From Nocardioides kribbensis (GTDB lineage: Bacteria; Actinomycetota; Actinomycetes; Propionibacteriales; Nocardioidaceae): a stretch of 64,000 nucleotides of DNA. The position numbers and the translations under genes were made by a program. Location: positions 186,001 to 250,000 of the forward strand of contig NZ_JADCLL010000002.1 of assembly GCF_015070375.1 (NCBI RefSeq), given 5' to 3'. The notes beneath the pieces are model-generated. The model worked only from the letters and a program-made list of their open reading frames with translations. It ran no database searches and was not told the DNA's origin. Shown here piece by piece: positions 50,867 through 58,724 of this stretch; position 1 is the first letter of the stretch, and each line of letters starts with the position of its first letter.

Positions 50867-52167
50867 GACGCCGCCTGCGCGGGCGGGGAGTCCAGGCCGC
50901 TGACCCGTACGACGAACCGCCCGGTCCCGCCGTCGCCGCCGTCGTCGCCGCCGTCGCCGCCGCTGCCGGTGAGGCCCGTCGTGCCGGCGTCGAGCCGGGC
51001 GCCGAGGGGCGCCAGGCGCTCCCGCAGGCCGGTGAGCCCGCTGCCGGGGGTCGGGCCCGGACCGGCCGGGCCGACTCCGTCGTTGCCGACGACCAGGGCG
51101 CCCGCGGCGTAGGAGATCTCGACCCGGGTGGCCGCGGAGTGGCGCAGCACGTTGGTGACGCACTCGCGCACGACCCAGCCGGCCGGCTCGTGCCAGGCGG
51201 TGGGGAGGCCGGCGACGTCGAGGGCCACCGCGATGCCGGCCGCGTCGAGCAGCGACCGCGCCCCCTCCAGCTCCTGGGCGAGGTCGGTGGCGCGGTAGCC
51301 GCGGGCCAGGGCGCGGGCCTCGCGCAGCGCGGTGTGCGCGACGCCGCGCACCTCCAGCATGGTCGCGGCGGCCGCGGCGTCGCCGCGCTCGCTGAGCCGG
51401 GCGGCCAGCTCCGACTGCAGGGCGATCGCGGAGAGCCGGCGCCCGAGCACGTCGTGCACGTCGCGGGAGAAGCGCAGCCGCTCCTCGGCCACCGCGAGGT
51501 CGGCCTGGAGGGCGCGGGCGCGGTCGAGCTCGGAGACCACGCCGAGCAGCCACAGCGAGACGCGCGCGGTGAAGACGAAGAAGGCCGTGACGCCCGCGGC
51601 GCCTAGACCGGCGACGAGCAGCCCGGTGGTGGCCCAGAAGACCAGCCCGAAGCCTCCGACCAGGGCGGCGGAGACCCGGTCGTCGCGCAGCCCGCCGACG
51701 CTCCAGCTCAGCACGCTGAGCGCGGCCATGGCGCCGACCCCGCGCAGGCCGTCGGGCAGCAGCCGGTCGCCGAGGAGCACCACCGCGGTCGCTGCCAGCA
51801 GCGGGCCGACGCTGCGCCAGGGCACGGGGCGCGCCGCCGGGTAGAGCGCGGCGACGTCGCGCACCACCGGCGTGCCCAGCGCGCAGGTCACCGCGACCGC
51901 CGCGACCACGAGCGCCACCAGGGCGGGTGGCTGCTCGCCCCAGTCCGCGGAGCCGCGCCACAGGATGAAGCCGGCGCTCGACCAGAGCAGGAGGTAGATC
52001 GACTGGCGCGTGTAGAGGTCCACGCGCTCGACCTCGCTGCGCTCCGACCAGCGCCTCCAGCGCACGCGACGGGCGGCGTCACGACCTCGGGCGGGGCCCG
52101 CGCCCGCGCCGGCCGGCGGTGCGTCGTCGAGAGGCGCGTCGCCGAGGTGGGCGTCGGTCGGGCTCAT
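50863..52167 (-). CDS. Sensor histidine kinase (HisKA_3 type)
   Basis: 434 residues from ATG 52167. About 5-6 membrane helices form the N-terminal half. The dimerisation domain has the phospho-acceptor His in FSRDVHDVLGRRLSAIALQS, and the ATPase domain has the N-box ECVTNVLRHSAAT and GSGLTGLRERLAPLG. A Gly/Asp run (GGDGGDDGGDGG) interrupts the C-terminus. This intramembrane-sensing kind is typical of DesK/LiaS-like kinases linked to ABC exporters. Confidence 0.93.
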   Translation of the reverse strand: MSPTDAHLGDAPLDDAPPAGAGAGPARGRDAARRVRWRRWSERSEVERVDLYTRQSIYLLLWSSAGFILWRGSADWGEQPPALVALVVAAVAVTCALGTPVVRDVAALYPAARPVPWRSVGPLLAATAVVLLGDRLLPDGLRGVGAMAALSVLSWSVGGLRDDRVSAALVGGFGLVFWATTGLLVAGLGAAGVTAFFVFTARVSLWLLGVVSELDRARALQADLAVAEERLRFSRDVHDVLGRRLSAIALQSELAARLSERGDAAAAATMLEVRGVAHTALREARALARGYRATDLAQELEGARSLLDAAGIAVALDVAGLPTAWHEPAGWVVRECVTNVLRHSAATRVEISYAAGALVVGNDGVGPAGPGPTPGSGLTGLRERLAPLGARLDAGTTGLTGSGGDGGDDGGDGGTGRFVVRVSGLDSPPAQAAS

Positions 52168-52347
52168 GGCGTCCTCTCGGGGAGGGGGTGGTCGGTGCGC
52201 TCCGGGGGAGGGGTGCCGGCGGCGGGTGCTGCGGGGCGGGCCCTGGCCGCGCCGACCACGCCGACCCCGCCGCTCCCCTCCCACCACCCTAGACACGTCC
52301 GCGCCCGGGCCTCACGAGCTGCGGGCGGCAGCTCCGGTCGGCAAGGG

Positions 52348-53190
52348 TCAGCGCTGCGGCTCCCACCGCAGCGAGCGACGGGCGAGGTCGAGCCCGACGG
52401 CGGTCCAGAGCACGAGCACGAGCACCGGCTGGAGTCCGACCGACCAGGTGTCGGCGAGGTCGAGGCTGGGGGTGGTGGAGCCGTCGTCGAGGCCGAACCA
52501 GCCGATCCGCACGAGCGCGGTGAGCGCGGCGCCGGGGGTCCAGTCGGTCCAGCGCTGCACCGAGTCGGGGAAGCCGACCGCCACCTGGCCGACCACGAGC
52601 AGCAGGATGACGGGCAGGCTGGTCATCTGCGCGGCCTCGGCGTTGCGGGTCCAGGCGGCGGTCCAGTAGGCCAGCGCGACCGACATCAGAGCGCCGAGGA
52701 GCACGGCCCCGGCGTACAGGACGGGGTTGACCGGGGCGGGCGCGCCGAGCGCGAGCGCCACGACCACGGTGACCAGCGAGACGGTGACCGCGACCACCAG
52801 GCCGGGCAGGGCCAGGGCCACCAGGATCTCCGCGTCGCGGGTCTCCCCGGTGCGCAGGCGCTTGAGCACGAGCTCGTCGCGGCGGGTCACGAACTGCGAG
52901 AGCAGGTTGTAGTAGACCGGGAAGAGCAGCGTCATCATCAGCGCGGTCACCACGGTGGCGGCGCCGACGGCGACGTCGCCGCGCGGCCCGGTGAGCAGCA
53001 GCACCAGCGGCAGCACGGGCAGTACCACGGCGTAGAGCAGGGTGAGCCGGTTGCGCGTCATGAGGGTGGCGTTGGCGCGGGCCAGCCCGCGCACCCGCCG
53101 TACGCCGGCTCCGCGCCCGGACCCGCCGGCTGCGTCGGTGGCCGGGGCGGCCGGGGCGGTGGGCTCGGTGCGGGGGGTGGTCGTGCTCAT
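52348..53190 (-). CDS. ABC-2 type exporter permease
   Basis: 280 residues with six membrane helices of the ABC-2 fold (NRLTLLYAVVLPVLPLVLLL ... NLLSQFVTRRDELVLKRLRTGE ... SLPVILLLVVGQVAVGFPDS). The VLKRLRTG segment after the second helix is typical of DrrB/NatB-like permeases. It overlaps the ATPase stop by 4 bp. The two-component genes follow 180 bp downstream on the same strand. Confidence 0.9.
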   Translation of the reverse strand: MSTTTPRTEPTAPAAPATDAAGGSGRGAGVRRVRGLARANATLMTRNRLTLLYAVVLPVLPLVLLLTGPRGDVAVGAATVVTALMMTLLFPVYYNLLSQFVTRRDELVLKRLRTGETRDAEILVALALPGLVVAVTVSLVTVVVALALGAPAPVNPVLYAGAVLLGALMSVALAYWTAAWTRNAEAAQMTSLPVILLLVVGQVAVGFPDSVQRWTDWTPGAALTALVRIGWFGLDDGSTTPSLDLADTWSVGLQPVLVLVLWTAVGLDLARRSLRWEPQR

Positions 53191-54302
53191 CGGGGGGCTC
53201 CTGCGGTGGGGGCGGCCGTGGCCGGGGCGGGCGAGGGGGCGGGCGACGGGTCCGGCGACCGGTCCGGCGACGGGGCGTCACGTCCCTCGGCGATGGCGAG
53301 GAACACCGACTCGAGGCTGGCGGTGCGGGCGTCGAGCCGGTCGAGGCGCACCCCCTCGGCGTCGGCCCAGGCGAGCAGCGCGGTCAGGGTGGCCTGGAGG
53401 TCGGTGGTGTGCAGGGTGGTGGTGCGGCCGTCGTCGTCGACCCGGCCGGCGGGCAGGGCCGGCAGGGTGCGGTCGGGGGTGTCGAGCCTGACCGTCGAGG
53501 GGTGACCCTCGGCGATCTCGGCGGGCGTGCCGGCGCGGCGGACCCGCCCGGCGTGCATGATCGCGAGGTGGTCGGCCAACGCCTCGGCCTCCTCGAGGTA
53601 GTGGGTGGTGAGCAGGACGGCGGCGCCGTCGTCGCGCAGGTCGCGCACGATCTGCCACACGTCGCGTCGTGACTCGGGGTCGAGCCCGGTGGTGGGCTCG
53701 TCGAGCAGCACGACCTCGGGGCGCCCCATGAGGGTGCAGGCCAGGTCGAGGCGGCGCTGCTCGCCCCCGGAGAGCGCGCCGACCCTGACGTCGGCGCGGT
53801 CGGTGAGGGTGAGCCGCTCCAGCGACTCCTCCACCGGGCGCGGCGCGCTGACGGTGGCGGCCCACATGCGCAGCGTCTCGCGCACGGTCAGGTCGGCGGG
53901 GAAGCCGCTGGACTGCAGCAGCACCCCCGTGCGCGGTCGCACCCGGGCCCGGTCGACGACGGGGTCGAGCCCGAGCACCCTGACCTCGCCGCCGGTCGGC
54001 GCGGCGAGGCCCTCGACCAGCTCGAGGGTGGAGGTCTTGCCGGCGCCGTTGGTGCCGAGCAGTGCGGTGACCGACCCGGCCGCCACCTCGAGGTCGACGC
54101 CGCGCACGGCGTCGTAGGCGCTGGAGCCGTGGCCGTAGGTGCGGCGCAGGTCGCGCAGCTCGATGGCGGGTGCCCCGGTCGGGGTGCCGGTCGCAGTGCC
54201 GGTCGCATCGCCCGGCGACCGGCGGGGTGAGGGTCCGGGGCGGCCGGGGCGGCCGGGGCGGCCGGGGCGGTCGGTGCTCGGGCGGCGGGGGGTCGGTGTC
54301 AT
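53187..54302 (-). CDS. ABC exporter ATP-binding protein
   Basis: 371 residues. Walker A LLGTNGAGKTST, Q-loop LLQSSGFPAD, signature LSGGEQRRLDLAC, Walker B EVVLLDEPTTGLDPES and the H-loop LLTTHYLEEAEAL are all intact. The N-terminus carries a repeated RPGRPGRPGRPG run encoded by a GGCCGGGGC-type minisatellite, and a TGTATGTPTG run. The family includes DrrA-type drug and lipid exporters. Divergent upstream lies an 18-bp inverted repeat (54380-54397). Confidence 0.92.
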   Translation of the reverse strand: MTPTPRRPSTDRPGRPGRPGRPGPSPRRSPGDATGTATGTPTGAPAIELRDLRRTYGHGSSAYDAVRGVDLEVAAGSVTALLGTNGAGKTSTLELVEGLAAPTGGEVRVLGLDPVVDRARVRPRTGVLLQSSGFPADLTVRETLRMWAATVSAPRPVEESLERLTLTDRADVRVGALSGGEQRRLDLACTLMGRPEVVLLDEPTTGLDPESRRDVWQIVRDLRDDGAAVLLTTHYLEEAEALADHLAIMHAGRVRRAGTPAEIAEGHPSTVRLDTPDRTLPALPAGRVDDDGRTTTLHTTDLQATLTALLAWADAEGVRLDRLDARTASLESVFLAIAEGRDAPSPDRSPDPSPAPSPAPATAAPTAGAPR

Positions 54303-54379
54303 GCGTCCAGCCTCGCCGTCGCGGCGGCCGGGCGGCAGTGCGTGCGCTCACCGGTCGACGTGGGCCGTGCACGCTCGGA

Positions 54380-54397
54380 CCATGACAGGTGTCATGG
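54380..54397. promoter_or_regulatory. Perfect inverted repeat between the ABC exporter and DUF1707 genes
   Basis: Arms CCATGACA / TGTCATGG separated by GG. It lies 78 bp upstream of the ABC ATPase start and 93 bp upstream of the DUF1707 start. It is the obvious candidate site for the LuxR-type response regulator encoded at the end of this locus. Confidence 0.55.
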
Positions 54398-54489
54398 GTG
54401 CCGGCGGGGGTGGCCGGCGGGGGTGCCGGGTGGCCGCGCGGCGGCAGGACCGGGGTGTGGCCCGACCGGCCGTGGGGCAGGGTGGTGTC

Positions 54490-54927
54490 ATGAGCGACCA
54501 GCTGCGCATCGGCGACGCCGAGCGGGAGCAGACCTCGGCCTACCTCGCGGCGATGTACGCGCGCGGCATGCTCAGCGCCGAGGAGCACTCCGACCGGGTC
54601 GGTCGCATCTGGGCCGCCACCACCCGGGGCGACCTCGTGCCGCTCTTCGCCGACCTGCCGGGGCCCCACCAGCAGCCGGGCTGGGCGGCCCACGCCCCGG
54701 CCGCCGCGGTCCCCGGGCCGCCGCCGGCCTACCCGCCCGTCGTCGGCGGGCCGGCCCCGACGCCGTACGGTCCGGTCCGCAGCGGCACGAGCCTCACCAC
54801 CTGGCTGGTCCTGGCCGTCACCGGCGCGGGGGTCTTCCTGTCGCTCACCCATGGCCGGCGGTGGTTCCTGGTGACCCTCGTGGTCGTCGCGCTGGTGGTC
54901 CTCCGGCCCCGGCGTCCCCGGTCCTGA
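54490..54927 (+). CDS. DUF1707 (SHOCT-like) membrane protein, copy 2
   Basis: 145 residues. MSDQLRIGDAEREQTSAYLA ... AEEHSDRVGRIWAATTRGDL is the DUF1707 domain, closely similar to the copy at 48482. A Pro-rich linker and two closely spaced C-terminal hydrophobic segments follow (TTWLVLAVTGAGVFLSL and WFLVTLVVVALVVL). It is divergent from the ABC exporter operon and shares its intergenic inverted repeat. Confidence 0.85.
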   Translation: MSDQLRIGDAEREQTSAYLAAMYARGMLSAEEHSDRVGRIWAATTRGDLVPLFADLPGPHQQPGWAAHAPAAAVPGPPPAYPPVVGGPAPTPYGPVRSGTSLTTWLVLAVTGAGVFLSLTHGRRWFLVTLVVVALVVLRPRRPRS

Positions 54928-54948
54928 CCCGTATGACGGACCGGTCGC

Positions 54949-55404
54949 CGACCGGTGCGGGTCCGCGCAATTGCGCTGGTTCGGCAGGTGTCGGGGGCGC
55001 GGGGTTGCTCGGATCGTGCAAACCCGTTGGTGAGACCGGCGCCGGTCCGCGCAATTGCGCTGGTTCGGCGGGTGTCGGGGGCTGGGGGTTGCGCAGGTCG
55101 CGCAAACCCGTTCGCGAGCCCGGTGCGGGCCCGCGCAATTGCGCTGGTTCGGCAGGTGTCGGGGGCTGAGGGTTGCGCAGGTCGCGCAAACCCGTTCGTG
55201 AGACCGGTGCCGGATGGCGCGATTGCGCTGGTTCGGCAGGTGTCGGGGGCGCGGGGTTGCTCGGATCGCGCAATCCCGTTTGCGAGCCCGGTGCGGGTCC
55301 GCGCGATTGCGCTGTTGCGGCAGGTGTCGGGGGCGCGGGGTTGCGCGGATCGCGCAAACCTCTTCGCGAGACCGGTGCCGGTCCGCGCAATTGCGCTGTT
55401 GCGG
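54949..55404. repeat. Tandem array of an 84-bp unit (five full copies plus partial ends)
   Basis: Units begin with GTCCGCGCAATTGCGCTG or a close variant at 54961, 55045, 55129, 55213, 55297 and 55381, spaced exactly 84 bp each time. Every unit contains the palindrome GCGCAATTGCGC (or GCGCGATTGCGC) and a second inverted pair near its middle, TTGCGC-N5-GCGCAA in most copies. Unit tails alternate between GAGACCGGTGCCG and GAGCCCGGTGCGG, giving a higher-order 168-bp period. It lies in a 627-bp convergent intergenic region. All reading frames through it are open only because it is GC-rich and its period is divisible by three; I do not call a gene. Confidence 0.9.
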
Positions 55405-55554
55405 TAAGTGCCGGCCGCGACGTGCTGCCTCAGGGATCCGCCCACCTCGCACCGGACCCCCGCACCGCGCCGCACCGGCCCACCCCGCGCCGCACCGGCC
55501 CACCCCGCACCGTGGCGCAGCCGGGCCTCCGCCGTGGCGTCGGCGGAGCGGTGC

Positions 55555-56382
55555 TCAGCGGCTGGCGCGCCGCTCGTAGTCGGCGCGCGCGGCCACGTCG
55601 ACGTCGGTGAGGGTGGTGTCGGCACCCATGGCGCGGCCGACGAGGTCGCGGACCCGGCGGGGGAGCACGTTGGAGGAGTGGAAGACGCCCTTGGCGTGGG
55701 CCGGCACCCAGGTCTCGAACCGGGGGCGCTGCGCGACCGAGACGATGGCGTCGGCGACCTCCTCGGGAGTGCAGGCCCGCATGCCGCGGGTGGCGTGGAC
55801 GCCGGCGGCGAGCTCGGTGGCGACGACGGTGGGCAGCACCGTCGAGACGTCGACGCCGTGCGGGCGCAGCTCGGCGTGGGCGGCCTCGGAGAAGCCGAGC
55901 ACGCCGAACTTGCTGGCGCTGTAGACCGCCGCGCCCGCCATGCCGAGCCGACCGACCGCGGAGGCGACGTTGACGACGTGGCCTCGCCCTCGGGCGACCA
56001 TCGCCGGGGCGACCAGGCGGGTGCCGGTGACGACGGCGCGCAGGTTGACCTCGAGGGTGCGGTCGACGGAGTCGTCGCTCTGCTCGAGCAGCGGGGTCAA
56101 CGGCATGATGCCGGCGTTGTTGACGAGCACGTCGACCGGCGCGAGGGCAGCGGCCTGCTCGACGAAGCGGGCGTAGGAGCCGCGGTCGGCGACGTCGACC
56201 ACGAGCCCGACGGCGTCGTGGCCGACTGCGGCGGCGGCCTTGGCGGCCACGTCGTCGTCGAGGTCGCCGATCACCACGCGGGCGCCGGCGGCGGCGAAGC
56301 GGTGGGCGGTGGCCAGGCCGATGCCGCGGCCGGCTCCGGTGATGACGACGAGGGCGTCGGTGAGGTCGCGGGGTGCGGTCAC
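55555..56382 (-). CDS. Short-chain dehydrogenase/reductase
   Basis: 275 residues from GTG 56382 (ribosome-binding site AGGAG). Classical SDR motifs: VVITGAGRGIGLATA (NAD(P) site), DVLVNNAGIMP, and the catalytic Ser/Tyr/Lys in NVASAVGRLG...YSASKFG. The C-terminal extension of about 60 residues (FETWVPAHAKGVFHSSNVLP) resembles SDRs found next to P450 genes. It probably shares a pathway with the P450 just upstream. Confidence 0.92.
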   Translation of the reverse strand: MTAPRDLTDALVVITGAGRGIGLATAHRFAAAGARVVIGDLDDDVAAKAAAAVGHDAVGLVVDVADRGSYARFVEQAAALAPVDVLVNNAGIMPLTPLLEQSDDSVDRTLEVNLRAVVTGTRLVAPAMVARGRGHVVNVASAVGRLGMAGAAVYSASKFGVLGFSEAAHAELRPHGVDVSTVLPTVVATELAAGVHATRGMRACTPEEVADAIVSVAQRPRFETWVPAHAKGVFHSSNVLPRRVRDLVGRAMGADTTLTDVDVAARADYERRASR

Positions 56383-56400
56383 GGTGGTCTCCTGCGGTCG

Positions 56401-56437
56401 GGTGCGGGTGCGGGTGCGGGTGCGGGTGCGGGTGCGG
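56401..56437. repeat. Hexanucleotide microsatellite (GGTGCG x6)
   Basis: Six perfect tandem GGTGCG units fill the short gap between the P450 stop and the SDR ribosome-binding site. The copy number may vary between strains. Confidence 0.85.
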
Positions 56438-56441
56438 CGGG

Positions 56442-57818
56442 TCAGGCGGTGCGGTGGACGAGGTCGACGGGCTGGCCGTCGGCGGGGAAGGGCAGCGAGT
56501 GGTTGTTCATCGGTGCGACGTAGGCCGGGTCGACGCTCCAGTCGAAGCGCCGCAGCAGCTGGTGCATCACCGCCTTGACCTCGGCGCCGGCGAAGAACAG
56601 CCCGAGGCACTTGTGGACCCCGCCGCCGAAGGGCTCCCAGGCGAAGCGGTGGGAGCGGTCCTCGCGGCGCTCGGGGGAGAAGCGCTCGGGGTCGAAGGCC
56701 GTGGGGTCGCTCCACAGCGAGGGCATCAGGTGGCTGAACTGGGGGGCGACGATGACGTAGCGGTCGGCCGGCACCCGCACTCCCTCGACCACGGTCTCCT
56801 TGACGGTGCGGCGCACGACGACCGGCACGGGGGCGCGCAGCCGCAGACACTCCTTCATCACCAGGTCGAGGGAGACCAGGGAGTCGAGCTCGGCCAGGGT
56901 GGGCGCCTCGCCCAGGGCCAGCGACTCCGCGCGGCAGCGCTCGCGCCAGGCGGGGTGCTTGCCGAGCAGCTCGAGCATCGTGGAGAGCGTGATCGTCGAG
57001 GTGTCGTGGGCGGCCATCATGAGGAAGACCATGTGGTTGACGACGTCGTCGTCGGAGAAGCGCTCGCCCTCCTCGCTCTCGACGTGGCACAGCTGGGAGA
57101 AGAGGTCGTCGCTCTCGCGGGCGCGCCGCGAGGGCAGGTAGTCGCGCAGGAACCGCTCGACGACCTCGCGCCCCCGCAGTCCCTTGCGCCAGCGGGTGCC
57201 GGGCAGGTCGCGACGCACGAGGGCGGCCGCGCTCTGCACGCAGTCGATGAAGGCGGCGTTGACCCGGGCCATCTCGGCGCGGTCGGTGCTCTCCGCGCCG
57301 CCCATGAAGATCTCGGCGGCGACGTCGAGGGTCAGCTCCTTGAGGGCGGGGTACGCCGGGAAGCCCGGCCCCGGGCGCCACGCGTCGAGGCCGCGGGCGA
57401 TCGGGGCGTGCATGGCCGCGGCGTAGCCCTCCAGCCGCGGGCGGGTGAAGGCCTGCTGCATGATCCGGCGGTGCACGTGGTGCTCCTCGCCGTCGAGGAG
57501 CATGAGGCCGCGGTCGAAGAACGGGCCGACGAGGTAGCTCCAGGCCGGCCCGTTGACGAAGGCCTTGTCGGGGTTGGTGAGCGCCGTGGCGCAGGCGTCG
57601 GGGCCGAGCAGCATCACCCAGGGGTCGCCCAGGATGCGCAGCGGGGAGACGGGTCCGTAGGCCGCCCACTGCTTCTCGAAGAGGCCGACGGGGTCGCGGG
57701 CGTACTCCAGGCTGCGCCCGATCACGGGCCAGCCGCGGTGCTCGCGGGCGACGGCGGGGAGCGGGCGGGCCGCCGCGCCGGCGGCCGGGTCGGGGGTGCG
57801 GGACGTGGCCTGGGTCAC
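56442..57818 (-). CDS. Cytochrome P450
   Basis: 458 residues from GTG 57818. The I-helix motif is AAHDTST (an A-x-D-T variant), the K-helix ExxR is ECLRLR, and the haem-binding loop is FGGGVHKCLG with the axial Cys. The substrate is unknown; the neighbouring SDR and TetR suggest an inducible pathway for lipophilic compounds. A ferredoxin gene is not adjacent. Transcription probably starts 8-10 nt upstream, from a promoter whose -35 lies within the TetR operator. Confidence 0.93.
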   Translation of the reverse strand: MTQATSRTPDPAAGAAARPLPAVAREHRGWPVIGRSLEYARDPVGLFEKQWAAYGPVSPLRILGDPWVMLLGPDACATALTNPDKAFVNGPAWSYLVGPFFDRGLMLLDGEEHHVHRRIMQQAFTRPRLEGYAAAMHAPIARGLDAWRPGPGFPAYPALKELTLDVAAEIFMGGAESTDRAEMARVNAAFIDCVQSAAALVRRDLPGTRWRKGLRGREVVERFLRDYLPSRRARESDDLFSQLCHVESEEGERFSDDDVVNHMVFLMMAAHDTSTITLSTMLELLGKHPAWRERCRAESLALGEAPTLAELDSLVSLDLVMKECLRLRAPVPVVVRRTVKETVVEGVRVPADRYVIVAPQFSHLMPSLWSDPTAFDPERFSPERREDRSHRFAWEPFGGGVHKCLGLFFAGAEVKAVMHQLLRRFDWSVDPAYVAPMNNHSLPFPADGQPVDLVHRTA

Positions 57819-57826
57819 GTCGACCA

Positions 57827-57854
57827 GAGTTATTCAGACAGGACGTCCTGTCAA
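57827..57854 (-). promoter_or_regulatory. P450 promoter with TetR operator
   Basis: On the minus strand TTGACA (57854-57849) and TAACTC (57832-57827) are 16 nt apart. The perfect 16-bp palindrome GACAGGACGTCCTGTC (57837-57852) overlaps the -35 and spacer, so a bound TetR dimer would block the promoter. Confidence 0.75.
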
Positions 57855-57930
57855 TGTCTGCGTCCGTCCTGGCCGCACCGGTCCGGTCCGGTCCCTGGGA
57901 CGGGCGCGCGGCGGGTGTGAGGATGGGCCC

Positions 57931-58557
57931 ATGGCGGTCAAGGCGGGGAGGTATCGCGGCATGTCGGCGCAGGAGCGCGCCGCCACCCGCCGCGCCCAGC
58001 TGCTCGCGGCGACCCTCGACGTCTGGGGCGCCGACGGCGGGCCCCGCGTCACCATGACGCGCATCTGCGCCGAGGCCGGCCTCACCGAGCGGTACTTCTA
58101 CGAGCACTTCGCCTCCCTCGACGAGGCCCTCACCGCGGCCATGCAGCAGGTCGGCGACGAGATCACCGTCGCCGCCGTGTCGGCGATCGAGGAGACCGAG
58201 GGCGGGCCCACCGAGCGCATCCGCGCCGCCATCGGCGCCTTCGTCGCGATCATCACCGACGACCCGCGCAAGGGCCGGGTCGCCATGCTCGAGGCCCCCG
58301 GGCGCCCTGAGCTGCGCCCGGCGCGCAACGCGCTGCTGCGCGCCTTCGCCGAGCTGGCCACCCGCGAGGGCCGCGCGCTGTACGACGACGACGCGTGGGC
58401 CGGCCAGCCCGGCGACCTCGCCGGGCTGATGTTCGTCGGCGGGGTCCAGGAGCTGGTCACCGCCTGGCTCGACGGCACGCTCGACGTCACCCCCGACGAC
58501 ATCGTCGAGGCCGCCACCCGCGCCTTCGCGGCCACCGCCCGGGGCGCGCAGGACTGA
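57931..58557 (+). CDS. TetR-family regulator of the P450-SDR operon
   Basis: 208 residues from ATG 57931. The N-terminal helix-turn-helix is RAQLLAATLDVWGADGGPRV ... TMTRICAEAGLTERYFYEHF. The C-terminal ligand domain is typical in length. It is divergent from the P450, with the palindromic operator between them. It probably represses the P450-SDR operon and is released by a hydrophobic ligand. Confidence 0.93.
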   Translation: MAVKAGRYRGMSAQERAATRRAQLLAATLDVWGADGGPRVTMTRICAEAGLTERYFYEHFASLDEALTAAMQQVGDEITVAAVSAIEETEGGPTERIRAAIGAFVAIITDDPRKGRVAMLEAPGRPELRPARNALLRAFAELATREGRALYDDDAWAGQPGDLAGLMFVGGVQELVTAWLDGTLDVTPDDIVEAATRAFAATARGAQD

Positions 58558-58560
58558 GTC

Positions 58561-58620
58561 GGCCCGACCCAGCCCGACCCAGCCCGACCCGGCCCGACCC
58601 GACCGGCCCGACCCGACCGG
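58561..58620. repeat. Short tandem repeat (10-bp CCCGACCCAG-like unit)
   Basis: Four 10-bp units of CCCGACCC(A/G)G, then related 15-bp units, directly after the TetR stop. Low-complexity expansion; no coding potential. Confidence 0.7.
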
Positions 58621-58712
58621 CGCAGGCCGACCCGGGCCGACCTGCCCGGCGGCGTCGGAGCACGCGAGCGCTGCTCGACCACCGGGGTGTGACGCCGGTC
58701 GCCGGCCCTGGC

Positions 58713-58718
58713 TACGGT
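58713..58718 (+). promoter_or_regulatory. Leaderless-type -10 (TACGGT, N6, ATG)
   Basis: TACGGT, then CGCCTG, then ATG 58725. Confidence 0.6.
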
Positions 58719-58724
58719 CGCCTG

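Noticed and set aside
54949..55404. CRISPR array
   Set aside because: Units are contiguous 84-bp copies with no unique spacers, and no cas genes are nearby.
54955..55407. A 150-residue protein with 28-residue repeats
   Set aside because: The 84-bp array is open in several frames on both strands because its period is a multiple of three and it is GC-rich. There is no ribosome-binding site, and it lies in a convergent intergenic gap.
53278..55503. A 741-residue minus-strand protein spanning the array and the ABC ATPase region
   Set aside because: It is a shadow frame; the ATPase motifs are all in the frame of 53187-54302.
58561..58620. Regulatory array downstream of TetR
   Set aside because: The 10-bp units are simple GC-rich slippage repeats without symmetry and lie after the stop codon, so no operator function is supported.
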